Below, in pieces: positions 29,859 through 40,519 of a stretch of 64,000 nucleotides of DNA. The notes beneath the pieces are model-generated. The model did not search any database. It saw nothing but the letters and a program-made list of their open reading frames with translations, and had not been told where the DNA came from. Source of the DNA: Isoetes taiwanensis. Its lineage: Eukaryota > Streptophyta > Lycopodiopsida > Isoetales > Isoetaceae. Where the stretch lies: positions 173,138 through 237,137 of the forward strand of contig JAJEKV010000398.1 in assembly GCA_021234155.1 (NCBI GenBank), given 5' to 3'. A program made the translations under genes and the position numbers. The first letter of the stretch is position 1; each line of letters opens with the position of its first letter.

Positions 29859-32598
29859 TTAGTCACTGTCTGTTGTGTCTGTGTCTGGAACTGCAGCTGT
29901 TTGATGATTTTCGCTGTCTGTTGTATGAAATTGTTTGAGGCGAAAGCCATTAACCAGTGTAGGTAATGGAGTGCCATCTAATTCAGCCAGCTTGAAAACA
30001 CTGGGTTGCACCACTTGAACAATTTGATAAGGACCCAGCCATCGAAACTTTAACTTGCCCGGAAAATTTTTGTAACGTGAATCATAAAGGAGAACTAAAT
30101 CGCCTTCGTTGAATGTTTTTGTCTTAAGTCTTTTGTCATGCAAAGATTTCTGCAACTGTTGTCCATGAAGGACACGAATGTAAGCATCGCGCCTAAGTTC
30201 ATCCAACTGTTCCAATTGATAAACCCGCTCCTTGAGTGCAGCAGGAGGATTATGTGCTGTAGCAAGTTGGAAACGGAGAGTTGGAAGAATAAACTCAAAA
30301 GGCATGAGAGCTTCCTGACCATAAACCAGTTTGAAGGGAGTGTGGCCAGTAGCGATTTTGAAACGTGTTGTAGGCCCAAAGAACAGTAGGCAGCTTTTCT
30401 TGCCAATCTGTGCGAGAAGCGTCACAAATTTTCTTGAGGATAGTGATGAGAGTTTTGTTGGTACTTTCAGCCAAGCCATTTCCTTGCGGATAATAAGGTG
30501 TACTCTTCCAATGTTGGATGTGAAGATAATCCGTCAGCTCCTTAATAGTATGGTTGACAAAATGCACACCACGATCACTAACAAGTTCCGTGGGACAACC
30601 AAAACGCGTGATGATGGGCATGTAGAGAACCTTTGCTGTGCTGGCAACAGTATTGTCGGGAAGGGCACAAGCTTCAGCCCATTTGGTAGCATAATCCGTG
30701 ATGACCAGAATGTAATGGGCACGGGTGTGCCGCGCCGGTGGGTCCATGGGCCCCACGAAATCCATTCTCCATTTACTGAAGGGATGTGGCGTGGCGACCG
30801 GCGTCAATGGAAGAGCGTCACGGGCCGTGGGTTTTCCCACACACTGACAGACGTCACACGTGCGAGCATAAGCGTGGGCATCTTTGAAGAGCGTGGGCCA
30901 GAAATATCCTGCCAAGAAAATTTTGTGTGCCGTGGCGTCACCACTAAAATGACCACCACCAAGCCCGTCATGGGCTTGTCGAACAATATTAGGCACCTCA
31001 TGAGGGAGGACACAACGACGAAGAACCATGTCTTTGCCGCGCTTGTAAAGATGGCCTGCGACCATGGTGTAGTCACGGACTTCTCGGAGGAACTGTCGGC
31101 GACGAGAACGAAGCTTTTCAGGAGAGAGCGTCGGATCTTCTGTAGGAAGAGCACCAGTGAGAAGATATTGCTGAAAATTGTGAAACCAATGGGGCGTGGC
31201 CGTGACCAGGAACAATTGAGCATCTGGAAAAGCATCAGAAACACCCGTGGAGGGATCATCCGTATGTATGCGTGAAAGATAATCAGGCACCACATGAGAC
31301 TTGCCTGCCTTATGAACAATTTCGAAGGGAGCGAATTCTTGCAGAAGAAGGACCCAACGAGCAATGCGTCCCGTGGGCGTGGCTTTGTTGATCAGATAAA
31401 GAAGAGCTTGATGATCAACAAAGAACTTGATCTGGCTATCCAACAAATAATGACGGAAGCGTTGGACACAGAAAACTAAACCCAAGGCTTCCCGTTCCGT
31501 GGCAGAATAGTTGCGCTCAGCAGGATTGAGTTTCCGGCTGGCATATCGGATGGGTTTATCCGTGGTTTCATCATGAGCTTGAGAAAGAACAGCACCAATG
31601 GCAAAAGCGGAGACATCAACATGAACATGAAAGGGTTTGTCCCATTGTGGAGGAACAAGAACCGGGGCCTGAGTAAGTAGCAGTTTCAACTTCTGAAAAG
31701 CAGCTTCCGCTTGGGAATTCCAAGCCCAAGTGGATTCATCCCTCGTGAGTTTATGAATGGGGTCAGCGATAGCTGCAAGTCCAGGAATGAAGGTGGAATA
31801 GTAATTGACCTTACCCAGGAAAGAGCGTGTCTCTTTGATATTGGACGGTGCATGAGCTTTCAGTACACAACTGATTTTGGCGGGATCCGTGGTGATGCCT
31901 TCTTTACTGACCACATGACCCAACAAAACGCCTGAGGTGACGCAGAAAGTGCACTTCTCAGGATTGAGACTAATGCCAGATTCATCACATTTTTGAAAGA
32001 CAAGCTCCAATTTGTCCAAGTGATCATCCATGGAGCTGTAGGCAAAAAAATCGTCTTGAAAAATTTGCAGAAAAGATTTATCCTTCATAAAGTCTTGAAA
32101 GACTGAAAGCATGATACGCTGAAAAGTTGAAGGAGAGTTTGACAAACCAAAAGGGACCACCTTGTAGGCAAAAGTGCCCCACGGGATGGTGAAAGTAGTT
32201 TTGAGTTGATCTTCTGGCTTGATAGAAATTTGATTGTACCCTGAAAAACCATCCATGAAAGAGTACATCTCATGACCAGCAACTTCTTCAAGAACTTGGT
32301 CAGTGAAGGGAAGCGGAAAGTGATCACGCTCCGTGGCTTGATTGAGTTTGCGGTAGTCCACACAAACGCGGATCTTACCGTTGTGTTTCAGAGCAATGAC
32401 GATGGGGCTCATCCATTCAGAATGTTTGACCTCATAAATTAGGCCAGCAGCCAAGAGTTTGTCAATTTCAGCCTTGACGCGGTCTCGGTAATTTGGGTTG
32501 AGCCGGTACTGTCGTTGCTAGATTGGGCGTGCATCAGGTTTGGTAGGAATGGTGAGTTCCCCCAATTCTTTTTTGATACCTCGAAGATCTTTGTAGCT
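29859..32598 (-). pseudogene. Tat-like pol: reverse transcriptase, RNase H, integrase
   Basis: Two in-frame TAG codons, at about 32596 and about 32518, separate protease from RT. RT has VCVDYRKLN, FPLPFTDQVLEE, PFGLSNSPSTFQRIM and the catalytic FQDD at about 31990. RNase H follows (VDVSAFAIGAVLSQ, REALGLVFCV, VDHQALLYL). Integrase has an HHCC-type zinc region (C..C in RTCDVCQCVGK), then WRMDFVGPMD, TELVSDRGVHF and NGLAESTNK as the D,D,E triad. A frameshift near 30380 moves the frame to FKLVYGQEALMPFEF and a C-terminal GDLVLLYDSRYKNFPGKLK. There is no chromodomain, unlike the two chromoviruses. About 860 codons overall, a normal length. Confidence 0.93.
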
Positions 32599-33905
32599 CT
32601 AAGCAAAAATGTGTTTGAATTTCTTGAACAGCGTTACTGCGCGTGCTTTATAGGTGGACGGCAGATGAGCAGCTAAGCGGACTGGTTGATTGTTTCCAAT
32701 GTCCACGATTTCCACGGCTGGAGTTTGGATGTGAGGAACAACCTCCGTGTCCTGAACCTTATGAGCAGGAGGCTGAAACATGACGGGAGGAGTAGCATTA
32801 TGCGTGGTGAAGAATAGAGGCTGCTGAGCGTCATCCAGCAAAGGTTGCTCCATGACGGTATGAACATCTACTGTCTCAGAAGAAGAAGGTGCTTCAGAAA
32901 AATGATCAAGACGTTGAATGCGATTGCAAGAGGCCAGGTATGGGTCCAAAAGAGCTGCCACAGCCTGGTCTTGATCGAGCGTCATGTCACCCCAAGGATC
33001 AGCATACTCAGGGTAAGATGAGAGAGGGAGACCTGCAGGAGGAGTTTGAACACTATAAATATTTTGGGCTTCTTCCGAGTCAGTGTCAGAGATGGAAGGT
33101 TCCGCATTCTCAACAGAAATTAATTGGCCAGTTTCTAGATCCATTGTGGCATTGAGATGGCCATCAGTGATAACAAGTTGGTCCGTGGCCCAGTAATGAA
33201 TACTTTTTGCCTGTCGGAGAAAAGGTCGTCCAACGAGCATTTCATAATCACCAGGATCCTCTCCTGCTTTCCAAACGCCAAACCCCAAAGGGAATTTGAG
33301 ATCACCAATGCTGATATGTAGAAGAGGAGTGATGCCTTGAGGTCGCGTGATATGGCCATTGGCCAACTTGATGTCATAAGGGGCACGATACAATTGTTTG
33401 ATGCCCAATTGCTTCCGGAGTTTATCAGTAATGAGATTGACGGCACTACCACCATCAATTTGAACATGATTGACTTTCTGATTGCCCACCGTGGCATGCA
33501 CCGTGGGTGTTGAAGTTGCAACAGCTCCAACCAGAACCGTGGGAAGAGGTAACTGATCTTTGAGAGCCGGACAGAGTTTCAAAATTGTGGCGAGGCTCAA
33601 AGGAATCTTGATCTTTGCGAGCTCTTCCTGAAGTTCCAAAGGAACATGTGAAAAAGGGTCCGCAGGGTCCAGTGGAGCTGGAGTCTGTGGTAAAGAAGCG
33701 GAGACTTCTTTGAGCAGCTCGACTTCAGCAGCAATATTGGGATACGTATGGGAGCGGCCACTAGTGGATGTGGATGGCTCCGCTTGATGCTGCTGAGCGC
33801 GAGTAGTGGCGTTAACATTTGCCAAGGTTCTGCCTTCGGCAGCCTGCATAAGTTTCAAAATGCTTTGTCTGACTTTAGGCATAACGTGAGACATAAGTTT
33901 GTCCA
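32599..33905 (-). pseudogene. Tat-like protease region
   Basis: Open frame containing KVRQSILKLMQAAEGRTLAN, then an aspartic protease: VQIDGGSAVNLIT (DGGSAVN in place of DSGAxxN), followed by GFGVWKAGEDPGDYEMLVGR and PFLRQAKSIHY. Residue DG is unusual at the active site, although a small residue after Asp is tolerated in some plant families. A long linker with acidic and proline-rich segments leads to RT. It is separated from gag by a frameshift in a poly-T run near 33905. Confidence 0.85.
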
Positions 33906-35832
33906 GATTTTTTTTCCTCGTCATGAGGGATGGTTTCCACTGCAAAATCAGGGTGCGTGTCATGAGCAATGATGGTCAAAGGGCGGGAAGCTCGAGCGTG
34001 ACGCACAACGAGACCAACCCAATTGGACTGCTGGACAGGAGGATTGAGTGCCTGATAAATCTCTTCTTGAGCTTGTTGGTCTATAGGATTGGATGTAGAG
34101 GCAGCCTGCTGAGGTCGCTGTTGTTGAGGTGCCCGTGGAGGCTTCCGCAAAACAGGACGGGGGCCTTGTTTGCCATTTGCGACCCACAGTTGGTAGGCCG
34201 TGAGACGTACAGAAGCAGGTTGATTGGAACCTGGAAGTTGGACCTGAACTTGAGGAAGTTGAGGACACGCCGTGGTGGTGTGACCCCATTCTTGACAATG
34301 ATAACATTGAGCTTTTGAAGGATCAAAGGGAGGACGGTTGCCTTGTCCCCGTGGTTGCTGAGGTTGCTGAGGCTGTTGATATTGCTGCTGTTGTTGGATG
34401 GGGTATTGCTGAGGCGGATAAGACTGTTGGGGTTGAGGCGTGGTCTAGACTTGAAAGACCATCTTTTGCCGAAAGGGTGTAGGATGAGAACGAGTGCATT
34501 CTTCCGTGGCATGATTGCACATATTGCAGCGTTTACAATGAGGAGGTCCATTTGAGGAATTGCATTCATTTGCCAGATGACCTTGATATTTACAAATAGT
34601 ACACCAGATGTGAGCAGTTGTGGATTTGCTTGTTGAGGCTGAACAAAGTTCTGAGGAACCATGACGGGCGGCATAAAAGGGAGTTCCGTGAGAGCAACTC
34701 CGCGGGAAGAAACATTGACCGAGTGATTGACCAGTTCAATGGCCTGCTCCAAAGACTTGGGACGCAGGTATTCTGTCATAAGTCTAATAGCAGGAGGAAG
34801 GCCCTGCAGAAACCAGACGAGGATCTGGCTTTGCATGGGGTACTCCTGAAGTTTGCTGACGAGAATGTGAAGACGGTCCGCAAAATCCCTGGCGGACTCC
34901 GTGGGCTCTTGTTGAAGATCATTGAGTTGCTTGAGGAGTAACTGGTCATCGTCCGTGGTGCCATAATGGGACAGAAAGGCAGTTTTCATTTCTTGCCAAC
35001 TCTGTTTCCAGTGGCTTTTATTGGCCATTAACCACTGATGAGGGGCGCCTCGTAGCGTGGTCGAAAAAATATGGAATTTAAGTTGTGGCTGCGCATGACC
35101 ATTCAGAATGGCCAAGGCTTCAAATTCTTCCATGTGGGCTTGAGCACTCTGATCCAAAGGTTTGCCCTTAGTGTTGCCGAAAGTGGGATAAGTCAGCTTC
35201 AAATTATGAGTGGGCGATGTAGGCTGAACTGGCGCGTAGATAGGTGGATTCGATGGAGGATATGCAGAAGCATAAAGAGGTGGAACAGTCTGAGACTGAG
35301 AACCAGGGGGTGGAACAGAAAAAACATGTGGTCCAGCAAAAGCAGCATCTGGTGGAGAAGGACCTTGAGAGCCATCCTCTTGTGGCTTGAGATCAGTGGT
35401 TTTATAAACGGGAAGTGCATGGTGGAAAGATGGAGAAGACTGGAAGTCGTGAACGTGGGTAGGGCCAAAAGAGACATGATGGTAGCCCATCCCACCCGGA
35501 GGGGAAGAAGGTTGTGATGGAAGAGGGGTATGCCCGGAAGGGATATTGATATAGGTACTCTCAGGAGTCTGGAAATAGTGAGGCGTGGGCTGAACAGGGG
35601 TATGCTGTGGAGATTGGGGCTGAGAACAATGCCTACACACAGGGGGAGACCCTGGTCGAGAATGAACACGAGGGGTAGGAGGGGCCGATTGAGCTCGGGA
35701 GCGGATACGACCACCCTCAATGTCATAGGCAGAATCATACATGTCCCTGACAGCCTCGCGTCGTTGATGGCGCTCCAGTCGAGCCGCCGTTTGGCAAAGA
35801 AGTTCTTCAGGGGTGAAACCTCTAGTCGACAT
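33875..35832 (-). pseudogene. Tat-like gag with three zinc knuckles
   Basis: Starts at MSTRGFTPEELL (ATG at 35832), ~35 bp inside the primer site. A long Pro/Gln/Ser-rich N-terminal region is followed by a retrotransposon capsid core: EEFEALAILNGHAQPQLKFH, LRGAPHQWLMANKSHWKQSW and QEPTESARDFADRLHILVSK. After a frameshift near 34620 come CTICKYQGHLANEC, CKRCNMCNHATEEC and CYHCQEWGHTTTAC, three CX2CX4HX4C knuckles that bind the genomic RNA. One in-frame TAG lies near 34443. A second shift near 33905 leads to protease. Gag forms the cytoplasmic virus-like particle. Confidence 0.9.
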
Positions 35833-35848
35833 GAGGAGAAAGAAAGCA

Positions 35849-35866
35849 GACCCGGCAGCGGCGACA
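35849..35866 (-). other. Primer-binding site of the Tat-like element
   Basis: Beside the 5' LTR the minus strand reads TGTCGCCGCTGCCGGGTC, close to the tRNA-Asp-type site TGGCGCCGTTGCCGGGG used by plant Athila/Tat elements. The third base is T instead of G. Confidence 0.65.
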
Positions 35867-35867
35867 G

Positions 35868-36431
35868 TGTTTGGGGTCTGGGTTCGGGAACTCCTGCAAG
35901 ACAGCCCTCTGTGAGGACCCGTGGGTCTAACAGGGTCTAACAGGATTTGCAAGAAAAGAACAAGAAAAAGAGAACAGAACAGAAAGAGAACAATGTAATC
36001 ACAATAATGAGAAAAGCTTCCTTGATATCAATGGAAATACATGAGCTCTCGTAATTGAGAGAAAACAGAAGTGAGACAAGACTCAAAACTCATCTAAAAA
36101 CTCATATATATAGTACAATGGCCTTTGGCCCAATATAGACACTCTGACTGATTTCGGTTCCGACTCCTGGAAGGAGGCCTAATTTGCAGGAATGCTGGCG
36201 GTGCCTCTTGAAGTGCCTGAAATCACGCTGACGCTGACGCGGGCGGTGACGGGCCGTCACTTGTCAGAGCGCCGCCTCTTGTTGATGCCAGGCGTGGTCT
36301 TTGTCTGCGTGGTCTGCTTGGTCTTCGGCTGAGCCTTTGACGACTGACCCGTGCCTGGTTGTGGACTCTTGGACTTGACTTGGTCCGTCGTATGCATGAA
36401 TAGTCCTGTACCAGGAGGCACAGGACTAACA
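35868..36431 (-). repeat. 5' LTR of the Tat-like element
   Basis: Pairs with 24656-25251. It begins TGTTTGGGGTC on the plus strand and ends GGACTAACA, followed by the target copy CCCGC. It has a short duplication of GGGTCTAACA near 35926. Confidence 0.92.
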
Positions 36432-36780
36432 CCCGCGCATTTGAAGGTCCATAAGGTCTTTCATGTGAGCCTTCTCAAGAAGCATAACCCTGATTCAGAC
36501 GAGATCCTTGACACGTCGACACTTCTGGAGATGACAGAAGATCAATTATAGATTGTGCCTCGTGCATATAAGCAAACCCACAGAACTCAAATCTTGTAGT
36601 ATTTAATTAAGTGGAAACACTTGCCGACAGAGGACGCAACCTGGATTCTTAAAGCGGATTTGCACAAGGCTAACCCAGACTTTATGCAAGAATGCCAGGG
36701 CCGAACCATTCACGATGCGATCGACTCCAACCCTAACGGTAAGCATTGCATTATGGATCCGACAGGGATCATATAAGAGT
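36432..36780 (+). pseudogene. Chromovirus 1 integrase end and chromodomain
   Basis: Resumes the integrase exactly after the target duplication: LKVHKVFHVSLLKKHNPD, the usual gypsy 'hVSxLK' end. A linker with LLEMTEDQ follows, then IVPRAYKQTHRTQIL and YLIKWKHLPTEDATW. The last string is a chromodomain signature (YLVKWxxxPxxxATWE). Two TAG codons (about 36548 and about 36596) interrupt the frame. Chromodomains of gypsy integrases recognise modified histone H3 or heterochromatin and steer integration. Aromatic-cage residues are only partly visible. Confidence 0.85.
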
Positions 36781-37160
36781 TGATTCGACAGGGATCATTT
36801 AAGGAGTCAGGTTATATGCATCCTAGATGGGGATTGGGCATATAGGCATTCATCATAGGACGCATTCGTCTACGGCTATAATGGGAACATTGTCATTCCT
36901 TACGCCGAGACAAAATGCAAACCCTAGGCATGATAGGGTTTCCTTCATTCATATTTCTTTTTCTTAAGGGGGTGGTCCCTTCAACCACACTATTTTAATT
37001 AGTTTATACGTCATTGATGTAATCAGAATTCTGCGAGGCTAGTAGCACATATTGACGCATTGTAGAAGATTCCGGGCCTCGATCACCGGGGCCATCTCTT
37101 GTTATAACTTAATTGTCTTTTTAGTAAACTAACCCCAATGCTGAGGACAACATTATTCCA

Positions 37161-37171
37161 AGGGGGGAGAA
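37161..37171 (+). other. Polypurine tract of chromovirus 1
   Basis: AGGGGGGAGAA directly precedes the 3' LTR; chromovirus 2 has the identical string. Confidence 0.88.
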
Positions 37172-37985
37172 TGTGATGTTCCATGTATTTATACGATATA
37201 TGTATACATACTATGACATGTTATCAGCGTATAAGTTGACCCTTAGGGGTCAATAGGGGATGACTTAGGTTAATCTAAAAGGGTTTTTATAGCTACGCTA
37301 AAATATTAGTGAGTAAATAACCTAATTAGGCTAATTAGATTATTAATTAGAAAAAATCAGCCAACTACAGAGTGCCACCTAGCCCAAACGATTGGCCAGG
37401 AGGAACTTGCTAAGTTTGAAGGGCAAATTGGGCCCCTACCCCAATTCTGCCCCAAATCGATTTGGGGAGAGTTGGAGGAAGGAGGAGCTACCAGTTGTTG
37501 TAGCCAGACCTGAAGAATGGAAGCCTTTCGAGACAATGGCTCTGGCGAAGAAACCGATTAGTCCCTAGATAGTCTATGCTTCAGCTAACCCTTCTCTGAT
37601 TAGATGGAATGGTTAATTTCTCTTTTATGAGTCACTAAGATGATGATGAATACTTTGCTTATGATTGTGTTCTCCCTTTCTGTTTCTCCTGTGTGTCTGG
37701 GGTTAAGGGAAGGTAGAGACCTGAAAGCTTCCTAGAAGTAGAGATGTGTCTAGCTAGAACCCTTAAGACCCAGTAAATGCCTGTGCACAAGAGCCCACCT
37801 GGCTGTGGATGCTCTGATATGATTCAGCACCAAACAATGGGTATGATCGTGAAACGGGGGTGGGGTCTTGCCTAGCGTGGCTACAGGACCCTACAGTGTG
37901 CAAGGCTTATAGTCGGTCACTAAGTGTGGCCGAGTATGAGTCTGATACTCTCTGAATCCCAGGTTGAGTGCCTATATGGACATCT
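37172..37985 (+). repeat. 3' LTR of chromovirus 1, truncated
   Basis: Starts TGTGATGTTCCATG. Its first ~180 bp match the 5' LTR. The middle (GGTAGAGACC, ATGATTCAGCAC, GTGGCTACAGGACCC, GGTCACT) is homologous to the chromovirus 2 LTR near 43720-43935. It ends abruptly near 37985 before the terminal region kept by the 5' LTR, so no TSD can be checked. Confidence 0.75.
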
Positions 37986-39100
37986 TGGGACCATAGTTAC
38001 CAAAAACGGCCGTATTTAACGTATAATACGAAAAATATGGATTTAAAAAAAAACCGTATAAAATACGGACAACGGTTTGTTCCAAAAACGGATGTTAAAA
38101 ACGCCTTTTTTTTGTAAAATACGCCATATTAACCATTTTGGTCGTCCGTTTTTTGTAAGAACACCTGACCAAGAATATACAGACGAACAAGAACTGATTT
38201 CATTCATCCCCTGCGCATAGAATGGAGCGAGTGCGGCTTTGTGAATCGGCGAGCAGAACCCAGTGGTTGAGCAAGGTTTAGTGTGGTGGTTGAGCAAGGA
38301 TTAGAGGAGAACCCAGACCAGACCTTTCTGCTGCCAGTTGAAAAGGATTTCGATTCTCTGACATTTGAAACTAGGCAACGCGATTTCGTTCTCTGACATT
38401 TTCGTTCTACCCTGTTTCTAGACCTTAGCATAGCTCTTGTTTCAGACCCTATTTCACAGCTATCTTTGGTAGACCTACATTTAGATTTGTTTCACGGTGC
38501 TTACGATATTAAAAACGTCTTCAATGCAAAATGCTGACTTCTAATATGGATATGAGAAGAACTAAAATCGGAATATGCACAAGATAGAAGGAAGACAAAA
38601 GGCGGAGCATAGATAGGCGAGACCAAAAAGGGCGAAAAGGTATTTGAAACAGAGGTCCATTCCTGTTATTAATGAACCTGCAACCCTAACAGTGCTCCAG
38701 GAGAGGAGGTTCTAAAATGCGTAGATGGAGAAGGCAAGGAATTGGTTGCAAAATTTTTAATGGTCCTAAAAGCATTTATGTCATCAACCTTGCCTCTTTG
38801 CTCTTACCGCCCGGGGGTAAAAGCACGTTAGGGTGTCATACATTAGGAGGCAATTCATGTAAACTTTTGAACGGGTTGCTGAATTTTAAAGTACTTATTT
38901 CATGTATAAATTTTGTCTTATATATTTAAAAAGGGGCAAAATTCCCGTTTGTTTGTAATTATGACGAGTAGAGGCCTACGTTGATAAACTCCCGGAGGAA
39001 ATTCCTCTCTCCAATTTCCTCCAGAAAAATTCCCTCCAGAAAAATTTCCTTCCAAGAAAATTCCCAAATCGAACCAAGAAAGTAGAACACAATTTGAATT
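37986..39100. other. AT-rich sequence without a clear gene
   Basis: Begins with repeated CGTATAAAATACGG-like palindromic words (37990-38160) that resemble the interior of the hAT-like MITE at 14195-14854, then unassigned sequence. No gene was recognised. Confidence 0.4.
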
Positions 39101-39110
39101 TTTTTTCCAG

Positions 39111-39317
39111 GATCAGGAAAACATGCAATCTGGTGATTTTGAAACTGAATGTGGCGATCAGGAAAACATGCAATCTGGTGATTTTGAAACTGAATGTGGC
39201 AAATATCAGATGGCATCTGGTGAATTCAAAATTGTGAAGAGTAAACAACAGGTGGCATGCAGTAATTTCGAAAGTGGGAGAGATGAGAAAGGGAAAAAAA
39301 GAAGATGGCGAGCATGA
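39111..39317 (+). pseudogene. Exon-like ORF with an exact 15-residue tandem repeat
   Basis: A TTTTTTTTCCAG acceptor-like tract precedes two identical 45-bp units (39111-39155 and 39156-39200), each coding DQENMQSGDFETECG. A third, diverged unit follows (KYQMASGEFKI), then a Lys-rich C-terminus ending KKRRWRA. The repeat is exact at the DNA level. Protein family unknown; the gene is otherwise not traceable upstream. Confidence 0.45.
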
Positions 39318-39401
39318 TAGCTTAAATTGAAAAGGTAGTACATCCTCAAGGTATGTTACCAAAAAATAAGGACCAAGTGTGCAAAATGTTTATTCTTTGT
39401 T

Positions 39402-39776
39402 ATGAGAAAAGAAGAATCAACGGCTCCTAATCAAAGGTACTTATTTGCTTCTAGATTCTTGCAAGATCACAGGCTATTGGAGCTTTTTGAACTTGTGATT
39501 GGGTTGCCTTCACAAGCAGTGGTCAAGCATGCAATTTTAGAAAACCTTAAAGATGGATTGGAAAAGGTAAAATGCTCTAATAGTGGTGATAAATTGGCTG
39601 CCAAGCACTCAGTTTTATCAATGGTTGTGGGGAAAAATGGTGATTTGAAGCAAAAGGGAATTGCTTGCAAGATGCTCAAATGCCATCCCGAAATCTTTCA
39701 TATGCTACTAAGCGGAAGAAAGAGAATGGCAATTGCCGGTTCAAACATTTGGGCATTAGCGCGTGGGGAAGGCTAG
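39402..39776 (+). pseudogene. Unidentified exon-like ORF
   Basis: A 124-residue open frame with protein-like composition: SRFLQDHRLLELFELVIGLP, then AILENLKDGLEKVKC and KGIACKMLKCHPEIFHMLL. Possibly part of the same gene as the preceding exon-like ORF, or a decayed transposase. I do not recognise it. Confidence 0.35.
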
Positions 39777-39989
39777 AATCGATCGTTTGGATGAAGAAAC
39801 CAAGCTAAAAGTCATCCCGATTACGGCTTAACAACACCAAGGTTTCACCAAAGTACGAGGATGTGAGGAAACAAAAAGCGAGGCAATCCATTATCTTGAC
39901 ATTCCTCAGGTATTATTAAAAGCTTTGTCAAAGGAACTATTACATTTCGGTTTCTTTTTAGTTTTCATGTACATTTTCATGCACATATG

Positions 39990-40350
39990 TGAACTCCTCT
40001 ACCAATCTTAGTTTACTTGCTTTGATGTAGCCTTTTTACATCTGTTTTGCTTCTTTGTATTATACATGTAAATGAGGTTTATGGGGTCATCTACTTGCTC
40101 TTGGAAGTATTTCATGTATATTATGTGATATATATGTACATAGTGTAAGGATATAAGATTAAATGTGCAGTGAACTCCTTTGCCAATCTTAGTTTACTTG
40201 CTTTGATGTAGCCTTTCTGGTCTGTTTTGCTTAATGTATTATACATGTAAATGAGGTTTATGGGGTCATCTACTTGCTCTTGGAAGTATTTCATGTATAT
40301 TATGTGATATATATGTACATAGTGTAAGGATGTACGATTAAATGTGCTAT
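39990..40350. repeat. 181-bp tandem duplication
   Basis: Two units starting TGAACTCCT at 39990 and 40171 share almost the whole length, including TTAGTTTACTTGCTTTGATG and GGAAGTATTTCATGTATATT. The sequence is AT-rich and non-coding. Confidence 0.9.
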
Positions 40351-40519
40351 AAATTGATATTATACATAATCTCTTTGTACATATGTCTTTGAATATGTAT
40401 AGATTCAATCAAATCTTTTACATGTACGACTGATATGTCTTTGGTATACATAGTATTTCTTACTTATGTCTTTGGATATGAAAGGTATTCAATGCACAAT
40501 CTTCTCCAACTTACCTATT

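Larger units (their letters stand above)
24656..36431 (-). mobile_element. Tat/Athila-like Ty3/gypsy retrotransposon, nearly complete
   Basis: The 11.8-kb minus-strand element has LTRs 24656-25251 and 35868-36431, both TG...CA. The target duplication CCCGC lies at 24651-24655 and 36432-36436. It carries a PPT beside the left LTR and a tRNA-Asp-like primer site beside the right LTR. Order in element direction: gag with three zinc knuckles, protease, RT, RNase H, integrase without chromodomain, an antisense small ORF, then a long extra ORF before the 3' LTR. The FxDD RT box and extra ORF after pol fit the Tat/Athila group. Only a few frameshifts and stops interrupt gag-pol, so it is the youngest large element in the window. 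Confidence 0.92.
13266..37985 (+). mobile_element. Chromovirus 1: Ty3/gypsy element with nested insertions
   Basis: The left boundary is an LTR starting TGTGACGTTCC at 13266 and the right LTR starts TGTGATGTTCC at 37172. An iMet-type primer site lies at 13789 and a PPT (AGGGGGGAGAA) at 37161. Inside are an ORF ending in a histone H3 fold (15119-16333), fragments of unknown coding sequence, an integrase (23899-24655) and a chromodomain (36520-36665). Protease and reverse transcriptase are missing, apparently deleted between 23480 and 23900. The span is inflated by a hAT-like MITE, a TIR element, a SINE, a LINE and a whole Tat-like retrotransposon. Removing the Tat-like element and the LINE alone leaves roughly 9 kb. 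Integrase motifs plus the chromodomain place it among the chromoviruses. Confidence 0.85.

Noticed and set aside
30331-31275. 314-codon plus-strand ORF
   Set aside because: Shadow of the integrase and RNase H coding strand of the Tat-like element.
35071-35940. Plus-strand ORFs opposite gag
   Set aside because: Shadows of the Pro/Gln-rich gag coding strand.
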